Shown: positions 38,185-51,800 of the stretch, one piece after another
Layout: each line of letters opens with the position of its first letter
How positions within the stretch are numbered: position 1 is the first letter of the stretch
Source: Muricea muricata
Taxonomy: Eukaryota > Cnidaria > Anthozoa > Malacalcyonacea > Plexauridae
NCBI GenBank assembly: GCA_963855995.1
Contig: OY979723.1
Coordinates: forward strand, 129,001 to 193,000
Length of the DNA: 64,000 bases
Direction: 5' to 3'
The notes under the pieces: model-generated
Database searches by the model: none
What the model was told of the DNA's origin: nothing
The model's input: only the letters and a program-made list of their open reading frames with translations
Program-made: the position numbers and the translations under genes

Positions 38185-39632
38185 TTTTCAAAAATGATCG
38201 CGTATGCCTTCTTTCATGAAAAAAATCGTTTTGAGCCATTCAAACTCATTTTTGTAAGTTTTCAGAATTTCACCCTTGTCTAAGTCCCAATCCATGATTT
38301 GGTTTGTGGGGAAGTCTGATGTGAAATATGGTAACTTGTCAAAATGGCTTGAAATCACTTGAAACTTTGTAAAAATGATCGCGTATGCGTTTTTTCATGA
38401 AAAAAATCGTTTTAAGCCAGTCAAACTCATTTTTGTAAGTTTTCAGAATTTCGCCCTTGTCTAAGTCCCAATCCATGATTTGGTTTGTGGGGAAGTCTGA
38501 TGTGAAATATGGTAACTTGTCAAAATGGCTTGAAATCACTTGAAACTTTGTAAAAATGATCGCGTATGCCTTTTTTCATGAAAAAAATCGTTTTAAGCCA
38601 GTCAAACTCATTTTTGTAAGTTTTCAGAATTTCACCCTTGTCTAAGTCCCAATCCATGATTTGGTTTGTGGGGAAGTCTGATGTGAAATATGGTAACTTG
38701 TCAAAATGGCTTGAAATCACTTGAAACTTTGTAAAAATGATCGCGTATGCCTTTTTTCATGAAAAAAATCGTTTTAAGCCAGTCAAACTCATTTTTGTAA
38801 GTTTTCAGAATTTCGCCCTTGTCTAAGTCCCAATCCATGATTTGGTTTGTGGGGAAGTCTGATGTGAAATATGGTAACTTGTCAAAATGGCTTTAAATCA
38901 CTTGAAACTTTTCAAAAATGATCGCGTATGCCTTCTTTCATGAAAAAAATCGTTTTGAGCCATTCAAACTCATTTTTGTAAGTTTTCAGAATTTCACCCT
39001 TGTCTAAGTCCCAATCCATGATTTGGTTTGTGGGGAAGTCTGATGTGAAATATGGTAACTTGTCAAAATGGCTTGAAATCACTTGAAACTTTGTAAAAAT
39101 GATCGCGTATGCGTTTTTTCATGAAAAAAATCGTTTTAAGCCAGTCAAACTCATTTTTGTAAGTTTTCAGAATTTCGCCCTTGTCTAAGTCCCAATCCAT
39201 GATTTGGTTTGTGGGGAAGTCTGATGTGAAATATGGTAACTTGTCAAAATGGCTTGAAATCACTTGAAACTTTGTAAAAATGATCGCGTATGCCTTTTTT
39301 CATGAAAAAAATCGTTTTAAGCCAGTCAAACTCATTTTTGTAAGTTTTCAGAATTTCACCCTTGTCTAAGTCCCAATCCATGATTTGGTTTGTGGGGAAG
39401 TCTGATGTGAAATATGGTAACTTGTCAAAATGGCTTGAAATCACTTGAAACTTTGTAAAAATGATCGCGTATGCCTTTTTTCATGAAAAAAATCGTTTTA
39501 AGCCAGTCAAACTCATTTTTGTAAGTTTTCAGAATTTCGCCCTTGTCTAAGTCCCAATCCATGATTTGGTTTGTGGGGAAGTCTGATGTGAAATATGGTA
39601 ACTTGTCAAAATGGCTTTAAATCACTTGAAAC
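38185..39632. repeat. 4-mer HOR C-D'-D-E, two copies of 724 bp
   Basis: Copies are 38185-38908 and 38909-39632 and are almost identical. This is the 6-mer of 48846-52103 lacking its A and B monomers; the next monomers, 39633 A and 39814 B, restore the full order. D' is recognised by GCGTTTTTTC, and E by CGCCCTT at the end of the unit. Confidence 0.92.
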
Positions 39633-40175
39633 TTTGCAAAAATGATCGCGTATGCCTTCTTTCATGAAAAATATCGTTTTGAGCTATTCAAACTCATTTT
39701 TGTAAGTTTTCAGAATTTCACCCTTGTCTAAGTCCCAATCCATAATTTGGTTTGTGGGGAAGTCTGGTGTGAAATATGGTAACTTGTCAAAATGGCTTTA
39801 AATCACTTGAAACTTTGCAAAAATCATCGCGTATGCCTTCTTTCGTGAAAAATATCGTTTTGAGCCATTCAAACTCATTTTTGTAAGTTTTCAGAATTTC
39901 ACCCTTTTCTAAGTCCCAATCCATGATTTGGTTTGTGGGGAAGTCTGGTGTGAAACATGGTAACTTGTCAAAATGGCTTTAAATCACTTGAAACTTTTCA
40001 AAAATGATCGCGTATGCCTTCTTTCATGAAAAAAATCGTTTTGAGCCATTCAAACTCATTTTTGTAAGTTTTCAGAATTTCACCCTTGTCTAAGTCCCAA
40101 TCCATGATTTGGTTTGTGGGGAAGTCTGATGTGAAATATGGTAACTTGTCAAAATGGCTTGAAATCACTTGAAAC

Positions 40176-41799
40176 TTTGTAAAAATGTTCGCGTATGCGT
40201 TTTTTCATGAAAAAAATCGTTTTAAGCCAGTCAAACTCATTTTTGTAAGTTTTCAGAATTTCGCCCTTGTCTAAGTCCCAATCCATGATTTGGTTTGTGG
40301 GGAAGTCTGATGTGAAATATGGTAACTTGTCAAAATGGCTTGAAATCACTTGAAACTTTGTAAAAATGATCGCGTATGCCTTTTTTCATGAAAAAAATCG
40401 TTTTAAGCCAGTCAAACTCATTTTTGTAAGTTTTCAGAATTTCACCCTTGTCTAAGTCCCAATCCATGATTTGGTTTGTGGGGAAGTCTGGTGTAAAATA
40501 TGTTAACTTGTCAAAATGGCTTTAAATCACTTGAAACTGTGCAAAAATGATCGCGTATGCCTTTTTTCATGAAAAATATCGTTTTGAGCCATTCAAACTC
40601 ATTTTTGTAAGTTTTCAGAATTTCACTTTTGTCTAAGTCCCAATCCATGATTTGGTTTGTGGAAAAGTCTGGTGTGAAATATGGTAACTTGTCAAAATGG
40701 CTTGAAATCACTTGAAACTTTTCAAAAAAGATCGCGTATGCCTTTTTTCATGAAAAATATCGTTTTGAGCCATTCAAACTCATTTTTGTAAGTTTTCAGA
40801 ATTTCACCCTTGTCTAAGTCCCAATCCATGATTTGGTTTGTGGGGAAGTCTGATGTGAAATATTGTAACTTGTCAAAATGGCTTTAAATCACTTGAAACT
40901 TTGCAAAAATGATCGCGTATGCCTTCTTTCATGAAAAATATCGTTTTGAGCTATTCAAACTCATTTTTGTAAGTTTTCAGAATTTCACCCTCGTCTAAGT
41001 CCCAATCCATAATTTGGTTTGTGGGGAAGTCTGGTGTGAAATATGGTAACTTGTCAAAATGGCTTTAAATCACTTGAAACTTTTCAAAAATGATCGCGTA
41101 TGCCTTCTTTCATGAAAAATATCGTTTTGAGCCATTCAAACTCATTTTTGTAAGTTTTCAGAATTTCACCCTTGTCTAAGTCCCATGATTTGGTTTGTGG
41201 GGAAGTCTGGTGTGAAACATGGTAACTTGTCAAAATGGCTTTAAATCACTTGAAACTTTTCAAAAATGATCGCGTATGCCTTCTTTCATGAAAAAAATCG
41301 TTTTGAGCCATTCAAACTCATTTTTGTAAGTTTTCAGAATTTCACCCTTGTCTAAGTCCTAATCCATGATTTGGTTTGTGGGGAAGTCTGGTGTGAAACA
41401 TGGTAACTTGTCAAAATGGCTTGAAATCACTTGAAACTTTTCAAAAATGATCGCGTATGCCTTCTTTCATGAAAAAAATCGTTTTGAGCCATTCAAACTC
41501 ATTTTTGTAAGTTTTCAGAATTTCACCCTTGTCTAAGTCCCAATCCATGATTTGGTTTGTGGGGAAGTCTGGTGTGAAACATGGTAACTTGTCAAAATGG
41601 CTTGAAATCACTTGAAACTTTGCAAAAATGATCGCGTATGCCTTCTTTCATGAAAAAAATCGTTTTGAGCCATTCAAACTCATTTTTGTAAGTTTTCAGA
41701 ATTTCACCCTTGTCTAAGTCCCAATCCATGATTTGGTTTGTGGGGAAGTCTGATGTGAAATATGGTAACTTGTCAAAATGGCTTGAAATCACTTGAAAC
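40176..41799. repeat. 9-mer HOR D'-D-F-G-A-B-C-C-C, copy 1 (1624 bp)
   Basis: Monomers start at 40176, 40357, 40538, 40719, 40900, 41081, 41257, 41438 and 41619. Diagnostic changes are GTTCGCG in D', TATGTTAAC before F, GTGGAAAAGTC in F, CACCCTCG in A, and a 5-bp deletion in B. The last C-like monomer starts TTTGC instead of TTTTC. Copies 2 and 3 share most of these markers. Confidence 0.92.
41081..41256. repeat. 176-bp B monomer with 5-bp deletion
   Basis: AATCC is missing between GTCCC and ATGATTTGG (joint at 41184/41185). The same deletion occurs at 45522/45523 and 48230/48231 and nowhere else that I found. It is the best single tag for the 9-mer unit. The short direct repeat CCAATCCATG around it is compatible with replication slippage. 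Confidence 0.92.
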
Positions 41800-44513
41800 T
41801 TTGTAAAAATGATCGCGTATGCCTTTTTTCATGAAAAAAATCGTTTTAAGCCAGTCAAACTCATTTTTGTAAGTTTTCAGAATTTCACCCTTGTCTAAGT
41901 CCCAATCCATGATTTGGTTTGTGGGGAAGTCTGATGTGAAATATGGTAACTTGTCAAAATGGCTTGAAATCACTTGAAACTTTGTAAAAATGATCGCGTA
42001 TGCCTTTTTTCATGAAAAAAATCGTTTTAAGCCAGTCAAACTCATTTTTGTAAGTTTTCAGAATTTCGCCCTTGTCTAAGTCCCAATCCATGATTTGGTT
42101 TGTGGGGAAGTCTGATGTGAAATATGGTAACTTGTCAAAATGGCTTTAAATCACTTGAAACTTTGCAAAAATGATCGCGTATGCCTTCTTTCATGAAAAA
42201 TATCGTTTTGAGCTATTCAAACTCATTTTTGTAAGTTTTCAGAATTTCACCCTTGTCTAAGTCCCAATCCATAATTTGGTTTGTGGGGAAGTCTGGTGTG
42301 AAATATGGTAACTTGTCAAAAATGCTTTAAATCACTTGAAACTTTGCAAAAATGATCGCGTATGCCTTCTTTCATGAAAAATATCGTTTTGAGCCATTCA
42401 AACTCATTTTTGTAAGTTTTCAGAATTTCACCCTTTTCTAAGTCCCAATCCATGATTTGGTTTGTGGGGAAGTCTGGTGTGAAACATGGTAACTTGTCAA
42501 AATGGCTTTAAATCACTTGAAACTTTTCAAAAATGATCGCGTATGCCTTCTTTCATGAAAAAAATCGTTTTGAGCCATTCAAACTCATTTTTGTAAGTTT
42601 TCAGAATTTCACCCTTGTCTAAGTCCCAATCCATGATTTGGTTTGTGGGGAAGTCTGATGTGAAATATGGTAACTTGTCAAAATGGCTTGAAATCACTTG
42701 AAACTTTGTAAAAATGATCGCGTATGCCTTTTTTCATGAAAAAAATCGTTTTAAGCCAGTCAAACTCATTTTTGTAAGTTTTCAGAATTTCACCCTTGTC
42801 TAAGTCCCAATCCATGATTTGGTTTGTGGGGAAGTCTGATGTGAAATATGGTAACTTGTCAAAATGGCTTGAAATCACTTGAAACTTTGTAAAAATGATC
42901 GCGTATGCCTTTTTTCATGAAAAAAATCGTTTTAAGCCAGTCAAACTCATTTTTGTAAGTTTTCAGAATTTCGCCCTTGTCTAAGTCCCAATCCATGATT
43001 TGGTTTGTGGGAAAGTCTGATGTGAAATATGGTAACTTGTCAAAATGGCTTTAAATCACTTGAAACTTTGCAAAAATGATCGCGTATGCCTTCTTTCATG
43101 AAAAATATCGTTTTGAGCTATTCAAACTCATTTTTGTAAGTTTTCAGAATTTCACCCTTGTCTAAGTCCCAATCCATAATTTGGTTTGTGGGGAAGTCTG
43201 GTGTGAAATATGGTAACTTGTCAAAATGGCTTTAAATCACTTGAAACTTTGCAAAAATGATCGCGTATGCCTTCTTTCATGAAAAATATCGTTTTGAGCC
43301 ATTCAAACTCATTTTTGTAAGTTTTCAGAATTTCACCCTTTTCTAAGTCCCAATCCATGATTTGGTTTGTGGGGAAGTCTGGTGTGAAACATGGTAACTT
43401 GTCAAAATGGCTTTAAATCACTTGAAACTTTTCAAAAATGATCGCGTATGCCTTCTTTCATGAAAAAAATCGTTTTGAGCCATTCAAACTCATTTTTGTA
43501 AGTTTTCAGAATTTCACCCTTGTCTAAGTCCCAATCCATGATTTGGTTTGTGGGGAAGTCTGATGTGAAATATGGTAACTTGTCAAAATGGCTTGAAATC
43601 ACTTGAAACTTTGTAAAAATGATCGCGTATGCGTTTTTTCATGAAAAAAATCGTTTTAAGCCAGTCAAACTCATTTTTGTAAGTTTTCAGAATTTCGCCC
43701 TTGTCTAAGTCCCAATCCATGATTTGGTTTGTGGGGAAGTCTGATGTGAAATATGGTAACTTGTCAAAATGGCTTGAAATCACTTGAAACTTTGTAAAAA
43801 TGATCGCGTATGCCTTTTTTCATGAAAAAAATCGTTTTAAGCCAGTCAAACTCATTTTTGTAAGTTTTCAGAATTTCACCCTTGTCTAAGTCCCAATCCA
43901 TGATTTGGTTTGTGGGGAAGTCTGATGTGAAATATGGTAACTTGTCAAAATGGCTTGAAATCACTTGAAACTTTGTAAAAATGATCGCGTATGCCTTTTT
44001 TCATGAAAAAAATCGTTTTGAGCTATTCAAACTCATTTTTGTAAGTTTTCAGAATTTCACCCTTGTCTAAGTCCCAATCCATAATTTGGTTTGTGGGGAA
44101 GTCTGGTGTGAAATATGGTAACTTGTCAAAATGGCTTTAAATCACTTGAAACTTTGCAAAAATCATCGCGTATGCCTTCTTTCATGAAAAATATCGTTTT
44201 GAGCCATTCAAACTCATTTTTGTAAGTTTTCAGAATTTCACCCTTTTCTAAGTCCCAATCCATGATTTGGTTTGTGGGGAAGTCTGGTGTGAAACATGGT
44301 AACTTGTCAAAATGGCTTTAAATCACTTGAAACTTTTCAAAAATGATCGCTAAGCCTTCTTTCATGAAAAAAATCGTTTTGAGCCATTCAAACTCATTTT
44401 TGTAAGTTTTCAGAATTTCACCCTTGTCTAAGTCCCAATCCATGATTTGGTTTGTGGGGAAGTCTGATGTGAAATATGGTAACTTGTCAAAATGGCTTGA
44501 AATCACTTGAAAC
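41800..44513. repeat. 5-mer and 6-mer variants between 9-mer copies
   Basis: Order by monomer start: D 41800, E 41981, A 42162, B 42343, C 42524, D 42705, E 42886, A 43067, B 43248, C 43429, D' 43610, D 43791, an E/A chimera 43972, B 44153, C 44334. The run 42162-43066 is a 5-mer lacking D'. The next unit has D' but lost one monomer through the chimera. C at 44334 has GATCGCTAAGCC, one base short. Confidence 0.88.
43972..44152. repeat. Chimeric monomer, E front joined to A rear
   Basis: It begins TTGTAAAAATG with GCCTTTTTTC and AAAAAAATCG like E, then switches to GAGCTATTC and CCATAATTT like A. The crossover must lie between the poly-A tract and GAGCTATTC, roughly 43996-44025. Exactly one monomer length was removed, so register was kept. 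This is a direct trace of unequal exchange. Confidence 0.9.
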
Positions 44514-46137
44514 TTTGTAAAAATGATCGCGTATGCGTTTTTTCATGAAAAAAATCGTTTTAAGCCAGTCAAACTCATTTTTGTAAGTTTTCAGAATTTC
44601 GCCCTTGTCTAAGTCCCAATCCATGATTTGGTTTGTGGGGAAGTCTGATGTGAAATATGGTAACTTGTCAAAATGGCTTGAAATCACTTGAAACTTTGTA
44701 AAAATGATCGCGTATGCCTTTTTTCATGAAAAAAATCGTTTTAAGCCAGTCAAACTCATTTTTGTAAGTTTTCAGAATTTCACCCTTGTCTAAGTCCCAA
44801 TCCATGATTTGGTTTGTGGGGAAGTCTGGTGTAAAATATGTTAACTTGTCAAAATGGCTTTAAATCACTTGAAACTGTGCAAAAATGATCGCGTATGCCT
44901 TTTTTCATGAAAAATATCGTTTTGAGCCATTCAAACTCATTTTTGTAAGTTTTCAGAATTTCACTTTTGTCTAAGTCCCAATCCATGATTTGGTTTGTGG
45001 AAAAGTCTGGTGTGAAATATGGTAACTTGTCAAAATGGCTTGAAATCACTTGAAACTTTTCAAAAAAGATCGCGTATGCCTTTTTTCATGAAAAATATCG
45101 TTTTGAGCCATTCAAACTCATTTTTGTAAGTTTTCAGAATTTCACCCTTGTCTAAGTCCCAATCCATGATTTGGTTTGTGGGGAAGTCTGATGTGAAATA
45201 TTGTAACTTGTCAAAATGGCTTTAAATCACTTGAAACTTTGCAAAAATGATCGCGTATGCCTTCTTTCATGAAAAATATCGTTTTGAGCTATTCAAACTC
45301 ATTTTTGTAAGTTTTCAGAATTTCACCCTCGTCTAAGTCCCAATCCTTAATTTGGTTTGTGGGGAAGTCTGGTGTGAAATATGGTAACTTGTCAAAATGG
45401 CTTTAAATCACTTGAAACTTTGCAAAAATGATCGCGTATGCCTTCTTTCATGAAAAATATCGTTTTGAGCCATTCAAACTCATTTTTGTAAGTTTTCAGA
45501 ATTTCACCCTTGTCTAAGTCCCATGATTTGGTTTGTGGGGAAGTCTGGTGTGAAACATGGTAACTTGTCAAAATGGCTTTAAATCACTTGAAACTTTTCA
45601 AAAATGATCGCGTATGCCTTCTTTCATGAAAAAAATCGTTTTGAGCCATTCAAACTCATTTTTGTAAGTTTTCAGAATTTCACCCTTGTCTAAGTCTCAA
45701 TCCATGATTTGGTTTGTGGGGAAGTCTGGTGTGAAACATGGTAACTTGTCAAAATGGCTTTAAATCACTTGAAACTTTTCAAAAATGATCGCGTATGCCT
45801 TCTTTCATGAAAAAAATCGTTTTGAGCCATTCAAACTCATTTTTGTAAGTTTTCAGAATTTCACCCTTGTCTAAGTCCCAATCCATGATTTGGTTTGTGG
45901 GGAAGTCTGGTGTGAAACATGGTAACTTGTCAAAATGGCTTTAAATCACTTGAAACTTTTCAAAAATGATCGCGTATGCCTTCTTTCATGAAAAAAATCG
46001 TTTTTAGCAATTCAAACTCATTTTTGTAAGTTTTCAGAATTTCACCCTTGTCTAAGTCCCAATCCATGATTTGGTTTGTGGGGAAGTCTGGTGTGAAATA
46101 TGGTAACTTGTCAAAATGGCTTTAAATCACTTGAAAC
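44514..46137. repeat. 9-mer HOR D'-D-F-G-A-B-C-C-C, copy 2 (1624 bp)
   Basis: It has the same monomer order and tags as copy 1, including GTGGAAAAGTC in F, CACCCTCG in A and the 5-bp deletion in B at 45522/45523. Private changes include CCTTAATTT in A (near 45347) and TTTAGCAATTC in the last C. Confidence 0.92.
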
Positions 46138-47223
46138 TTTGCAAAAATGATCGCGTATGCCTTCTTTCATGAAAAATATCGTTTTGAGCCATTCAAACTC
46201 ATTTTTGTAAGTTTTCAGAATTTCACCCTTGTCTAAGTCCCAATCCATGATCTGGTTTGTGGGGAAGTCTGGTGTGAAATATGGTAACTTGTCAAATTGG
46301 CTTTAAATCACTTGAAACTTTGTAAAAATGATCGCGTATGCGTTTTTTCATGAAAAAAATCGTTTTAAGCCAGTCAAACTCATTTTTGTAAGTTTTCAGA
46401 ATTTCGCCCTTGTCTAAGTCCCAATCCACGATTTCGTTTGTGGGGAAGTCTGATGTGAAATATGGTAACTTGTCAAAATGGCTTGAAATCACTTGAAACT
46501 TTGTAAAAATGATCGCGTATGCCTTTTTTCATGAAAAAAATCGTTTTAAGCCAGTCAAACTCATTTTTGTAAGTTTTCAGAATTTCGCCCTTGTCTAAGT
46601 CCCAATCCATGATTTGGTTTGTGGGGAAGTCTGATGTGAAATATGGTAACTTGTCAAAATGGCTTTAAATCACTTGAAACTTTGCAAAAATGATCGCGTA
46701 TGCCTTCTTTCATGAAAAATATCGTTTTGAGCTATTCAAACTCATTTTTGTAAGTTTTCAGAATTTCACCCTTGTCTAAGTCCCAATCCATAATTTGGTT
46801 TGTGGGGAAGTCTGGTGTGAAATATGGTAACTTGTCAAAATGGCTTTAAATCACTTGAAACTTTGCAAAAATCATCGCGTATGCCTTCTTTCATGAAAAA
46901 TATCGTTTTGAGCCATTCAAACTCATTTTTGTAAGTTTTCAGAATTTCACGCTTTTCTAAGTCCCAATCCATGATTTGGTTTGTGGGGAAGTCTGGTGTG
47001 AAACATGGTAACTTGTCAAAATGGCTTTAAATCACTTGAAACTTTTCAAAAATGATCGCGTATGCCTTCTTTCATGAAAAAAATCGTTTTGAGCCATTCA
47101 AACTCATTTTTGTAAGTTTTCAGAATTTCACCCTTGTCTAAGTCCCAATCCATGATTTGGTTTGTGGGGAAGTCTGATGTGAAATATGGTAACTTGTCAA
47201 AATGGCTTGAAATCACTTGAAAC
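46138..47223. repeat. Six-monomer spacer A*-D'-E-A-B-C (1086 bp)
   Basis: The first monomer carries CATGATCTGG and CAAATTGGC and matches 49389, where it takes the A position. D' at 46319 carries CCACGATTTCG, shared with D' at 48846. The D monomer is missing between D' and E. B has CACGCTTTTCTAAG near 46950. Confidence 0.85.
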
Positions 47224-48845
47224 TTTGTAAAAATGATCGCATATGCGTTTTTTCATGAAAAAATCGTTTTAAGCCAGTCAAACTCATTTTTGTAAGTTTT
47301 CAGAATTTCGCCCTTGTCTAAGTCCCAATCCATGATTTGGTTTGTGGGGAAGTCTGATGTGAAATATGGTAATTTGTCAAAATGGCTTGAAATCACTTGA
47401 AACTTTGTAAAAATGATCGCGTATGCCTTTTTTCATGAAAAAAATCGTTTTAAGCCAGTCAAACTCATTTTTGTAAGTTTTCAGAATTTAACCCTTGTCT
47501 AAGTCCCAATCCATGATTTGGTTTGTGGGGAAGTCTGGTGTAAAATATGTTAACTTGTCAAAATGGCTTTAAATCACTTGAAACTGTGCAAAAATGATCG
47601 CGTATGCCTTTTTTCATGAAAAATATCGTTTTGAGCCATTCAAACTCATTTTTGTAAGTTTTCAGAATTTCACTTTTGTCTAAGTCCCAATCCATGATTT
47701 GGTTTGTGGAAAAGTCTGGTGTGAAATATGGTAACTTGTCAAAATGGCTTGAAATCACTTGAAACTTTTCAAAAAAGATCGCGTATGCCTTTTTTCATGA
47801 AAAATATCGTTTTGAGCCATTCAAACTCATTTTTGTAAGTTTTCAGAATTTCACCTTGTCTAAGTCCCAATCCATGATTTGGTTTGTGGGGAAGTCTGAT
47901 GTGAAATATTGTAACTTGTCAAAATGGCTTTAAATCACTTGAAACTTTGCAAAAATGATCGCGTATGCCTTCTTTCATGAAAAATATCGTTTTGAGCTAT
48001 TCAAACTCATTTTTGTAAGTTTTCAGAATTTCACCCTCGTCTAAGTCCCAATCCATAATTTGGTTTGTGGGGAAGTCTGGTGTGAAATATGGTAACTTGT
48101 CAAAATGGCTTTAAATCACTTGAAACTTTGCAAAAATGATCGCGTATGCCTTCTTTCATGAAAAATATCGTTTTGAGCCATTCAAACTCATTTTTGTAAC
48201 TTTTCAGAATTTCACCCTTGTCTAAGTCCCATGATTTGGTTTGTGGGGAAGTCTGGTGTGAAACATGGTAACTTGTCAAAATGGCTTTAAATCACTTGAA
48301 ACTTTTCAAAAATGATCGCGTATGCCTTCTTTCATGAAAAAAATCGTTTTGAGCCATTCAAACTCATTTTTGTAAGTTTTCAGAATTTCACCCTTGTCTA
48401 AGTCCCAATCCATGATTTGGTTTGTGGGGAAGTCTGGTGTGAAACATGGTAACTTGTCAAAATGGCTTTAAATCACTTGAAACTTTTCAAAAATGATCGC
48501 GTATGCCTTCTTTCATGAAAAAAATCGTTTTGAGCCATTCAAACTCATTTTTGTAAGTTTTCAGAATTTCACCCTTGTCTAAGTCCCAATCCATGATTTG
48601 GTTTGTGGGGAAGTCTGGTGTGAAACATGGTAACTTGTCAAAATGGCTTTAAATCACTTGAAACTTTTCAAAAATGATCGCGTATGCCTTCTTTCATGAA
48701 AAAAATCGTTTTGAGCAATTCAAACTCATTTTTGTAAGTTTTCAGAATTTCACCCTTGTCTAAGTCCCAATCCATGATTTGGTTTGTGGGGAAGTCTGAT
48801 GTGAAATATGGTAACTTGTCAAAATGGCTTGAAATCACTTGAAAC
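47224..48845. repeat. 9-mer HOR D'-D-F-G-A-B-C-C-C, copy 3 (1622 bp)
   Basis: It has the same order and the 5-bp deletion in B at 48230/48231. It is two bases shorter than copies 1 and 2 because D' has one A fewer (near 47262) and G reads CACCTTGTC (near 47856). D' also has GCATATGCG. Confidence 0.92.
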
Positions 48846-51800
48846 TTTGTAAAAATGATCGCGTATGCGTTTTTTCATGAAAAAAATCGTTTTAAGCCAG
48901 TCAAACTCATTTTTGTAAGTTTTCAGAATTTCGCCCTTGTCTAAGTCCCAATCCACGATTTCGTTTGTGGGGAAGTCTGATGTGAAATATGGTAACTTGT
49001 CAAAATGGCTTGAAATCACTTGAAACTTTGTAAAAATGATCGCGTATGCCTTTTTTCATGAAAAAAATCGTTTTAAGCCAGTCAAACTCATTTTTGTAAG
49101 TTTTCAGAATTTCACCCTTGTCTAAGTCCCAATCCATGATTTGGTTTGTGGGGAAGTCTGATGTGAAATATGGTAACTTGTCAAAATGGCTTTAAATCAC
49201 TTGAAACTTTGTAAAAATGATCGCGTATGCCTTTTTTCATGAAAAAAATCGTTTTAAGCCAGTCAAACTCATTTTTGTAAGTTTTCAGAATTTCGCCCTT
49301 GTCTAAGTCCCAATCCATGATTTTGTTTGTGGGGAAGTCTGATGTGAAATATGGTAACTTGTCAAAATGGCTTTAAATCACTTGAAACTTTGCAAAAATG
49401 ATCGCGTATGCCTTCTTTCATGAAAAATATCGTTTTGAGCCATTCAAACTCATTTTTGTAAGTTTTCAGAATTTCACCCTTGTCTAAGTCCCAATCCATG
49501 ATCTGGTTTGTGGGGAAGTCTGGTGTGAAATATGGTAACTTGTCAAATTGGCTTTAAATCACTTGAAACTTTGCAAAAATGATCGCGTATGCCTTCTTTC
49601 ATGAAAAATATCGTTTTGAGCCATTCAAACTCATTTTTGTAAGTTTTCAGAATTTCACCCTTGTCTAAGTCCCAATCCATGATTTGGTTTGTGGGGAAGT
49701 CTGGTGTGAAACATGGTAACTTGTCAAAATGGCTTTAAATCACTTGAAACTTTTCAAAAATGATCGCGTATGCCTTCTTTCATGAAAAAAATCGTTTTGA
49801 GCCAGTCAAACTCATTTTTGTAAGTTTTCAGAATTTCACCCTTGTCTAAGTCCCAATCCATGATTTGGTTTGTGGGGAAGTCTGATGTGAAATATGGTAA
49901 CTTGTCAAAATGGCTTTAAATCACTTGAAACTTTGTAAAAATGATCGCGTATGCGTTTTTTCATGAAAAAAATCGTTTTAAGCCAGTCAAACTCATTTTT
50001 GTAAGTTTTCAGAATTTCGCCCTTGTCTAAGTCCCAATCCATGATTTGGTTTGTGGGGAAGTCTGATGTGAAATATGGTAACTTGTCAAAATGGCTTGAA
50101 ATCACTTGAAACTTTGTAAAAATGATCGCGTATGCCTTTTTTCATGAAAAAAATCGTTTTAAGCCAGTCAAACTCATTTTTGTAAGTTTTCAGAATTTCA
50201 CCCTTGTCTAAGTCCCAATCCATGATTTGGTTTGTGGGGAAGTCTGATGTGAAATATGGTAACTTGTCAAAATGGCTTGAAATCACTTGAAACTTTGTAA
50301 AAATGATCGCGTATGCCTTTTTTCATGAAAAAAATCGTTTTAAGCCAGTCAAACTCATTTTTGTAAGTTTTCAGAATTTCGCCCTTGTCTAAGTCCCAAT
50401 CCATGATTTGGTTTGTGGGGAAGTGTGATGTGAAATATGGTAACTTGTCAAAATGGCTTTAAATCACTTGAAACTTTGCAAAAATGATCGCGTATGCCTT
50501 CTTTCATGAAAAATATCGTTTTGAGCTATTCAAACTCATTTTTGTAAGTTTTCAGAATTTCACCCTTGTCTAAGTCCCAATCCATAATTTGGTTTGTGGG
50601 GAAGTCTGGTGTGAAATATGGTAACTTGTCAAAATGGCTTTAAATCACTTGAAACTTTGCAAAAATGATCGCGTATGCCTTCTTTCATGAAAAATATCGT
50701 TTTGAGCCATTCAAACTCATTTTTGTAAGTTTTCAGAATTTCACCCTTTTCTAAGTCCCAATCCATGATTTGGTTTGTGGGGAAGTCTGGTGTGAAACAT
50801 GGTAACTTGTCAAAATGGCTTTAAATCACTTGAAACTTTTCAAAAATGATCGCGTATGCCTTCTTTCATGAAAAAAATCGTTTTGAGCCATTCAAACTCA
50901 TTTTTGTAAGTTTTCAGAATTTCACCCTTGTCTAAGTCCCAATCCATGATTTGGTTTGTGGGGAAGTCTGATGTGAAATATGGTAACTTGTCAAAATGGC
51001 TTGAAATCACTTGAAACTTTGTAAAAATGATCGCGTATGCGTTTTTTCATGAAAAAAATCGTTTTAAGCCAGTCAAACTCATTTTTGTAAGTTTTCAGAT
51101 TTTCGCCCTTGTCTAAGTCCCAATCCATGATTTGGTTTGTGGGGAAGTCTGATGTGAAATATGGTAACTTGTCAAAATGGCTTGAAATCACTTGAAACTT
51201 TGTAAAAATGATCGCGTATGCCTTTTTTCATGAAAAAAATCGTTTTAAGCCAGTCAAACTCATTTTTGTAAGTTTTCAGAATTTCACCCTTGTCTAAGTC
51301 CCAATCCATGATTTGGTTTGTGGGGAAGTCTGATGTGAAATATGGTAACTTGTCAAAATGGCTTGAAATAACTTGAAACTTTGTAAAAATGATCGCGTAT
51401 GCCTTGTTTCATGAAAAAAATCGTTTTAAGCCAGTCAAACTCATTTTTGTAAGTTTTCAGAATTTCGCCCTTGTCTAAGTCCCAATCCATGATTTGGTTT
51501 GTGGGGAAGTCTGATGTGAAATATGGTAACTTGTCAAAATGGCTTTAAATCACTTGAAACTTTGCAAAAATGATCGCGTATGCCTTCTTTCATGAAAAAT
51601 ATCGTTTTGAGCTATTCAAACTCATTTTTGTAAGTTTTCAGAATTTCACCCTTGTCTAAGTCCCAATCCATAATTTGGTTTGTGGGGAAGTCTGGTGTGA
51701 AATATGGTAACTTGTCAAAATGGCTTTAAATCACTTGAAACTTTGCAAAAATCATCGCGTATGCCTTCTTTCATGAAAAATATCGTTTTGAGCCATTCAA

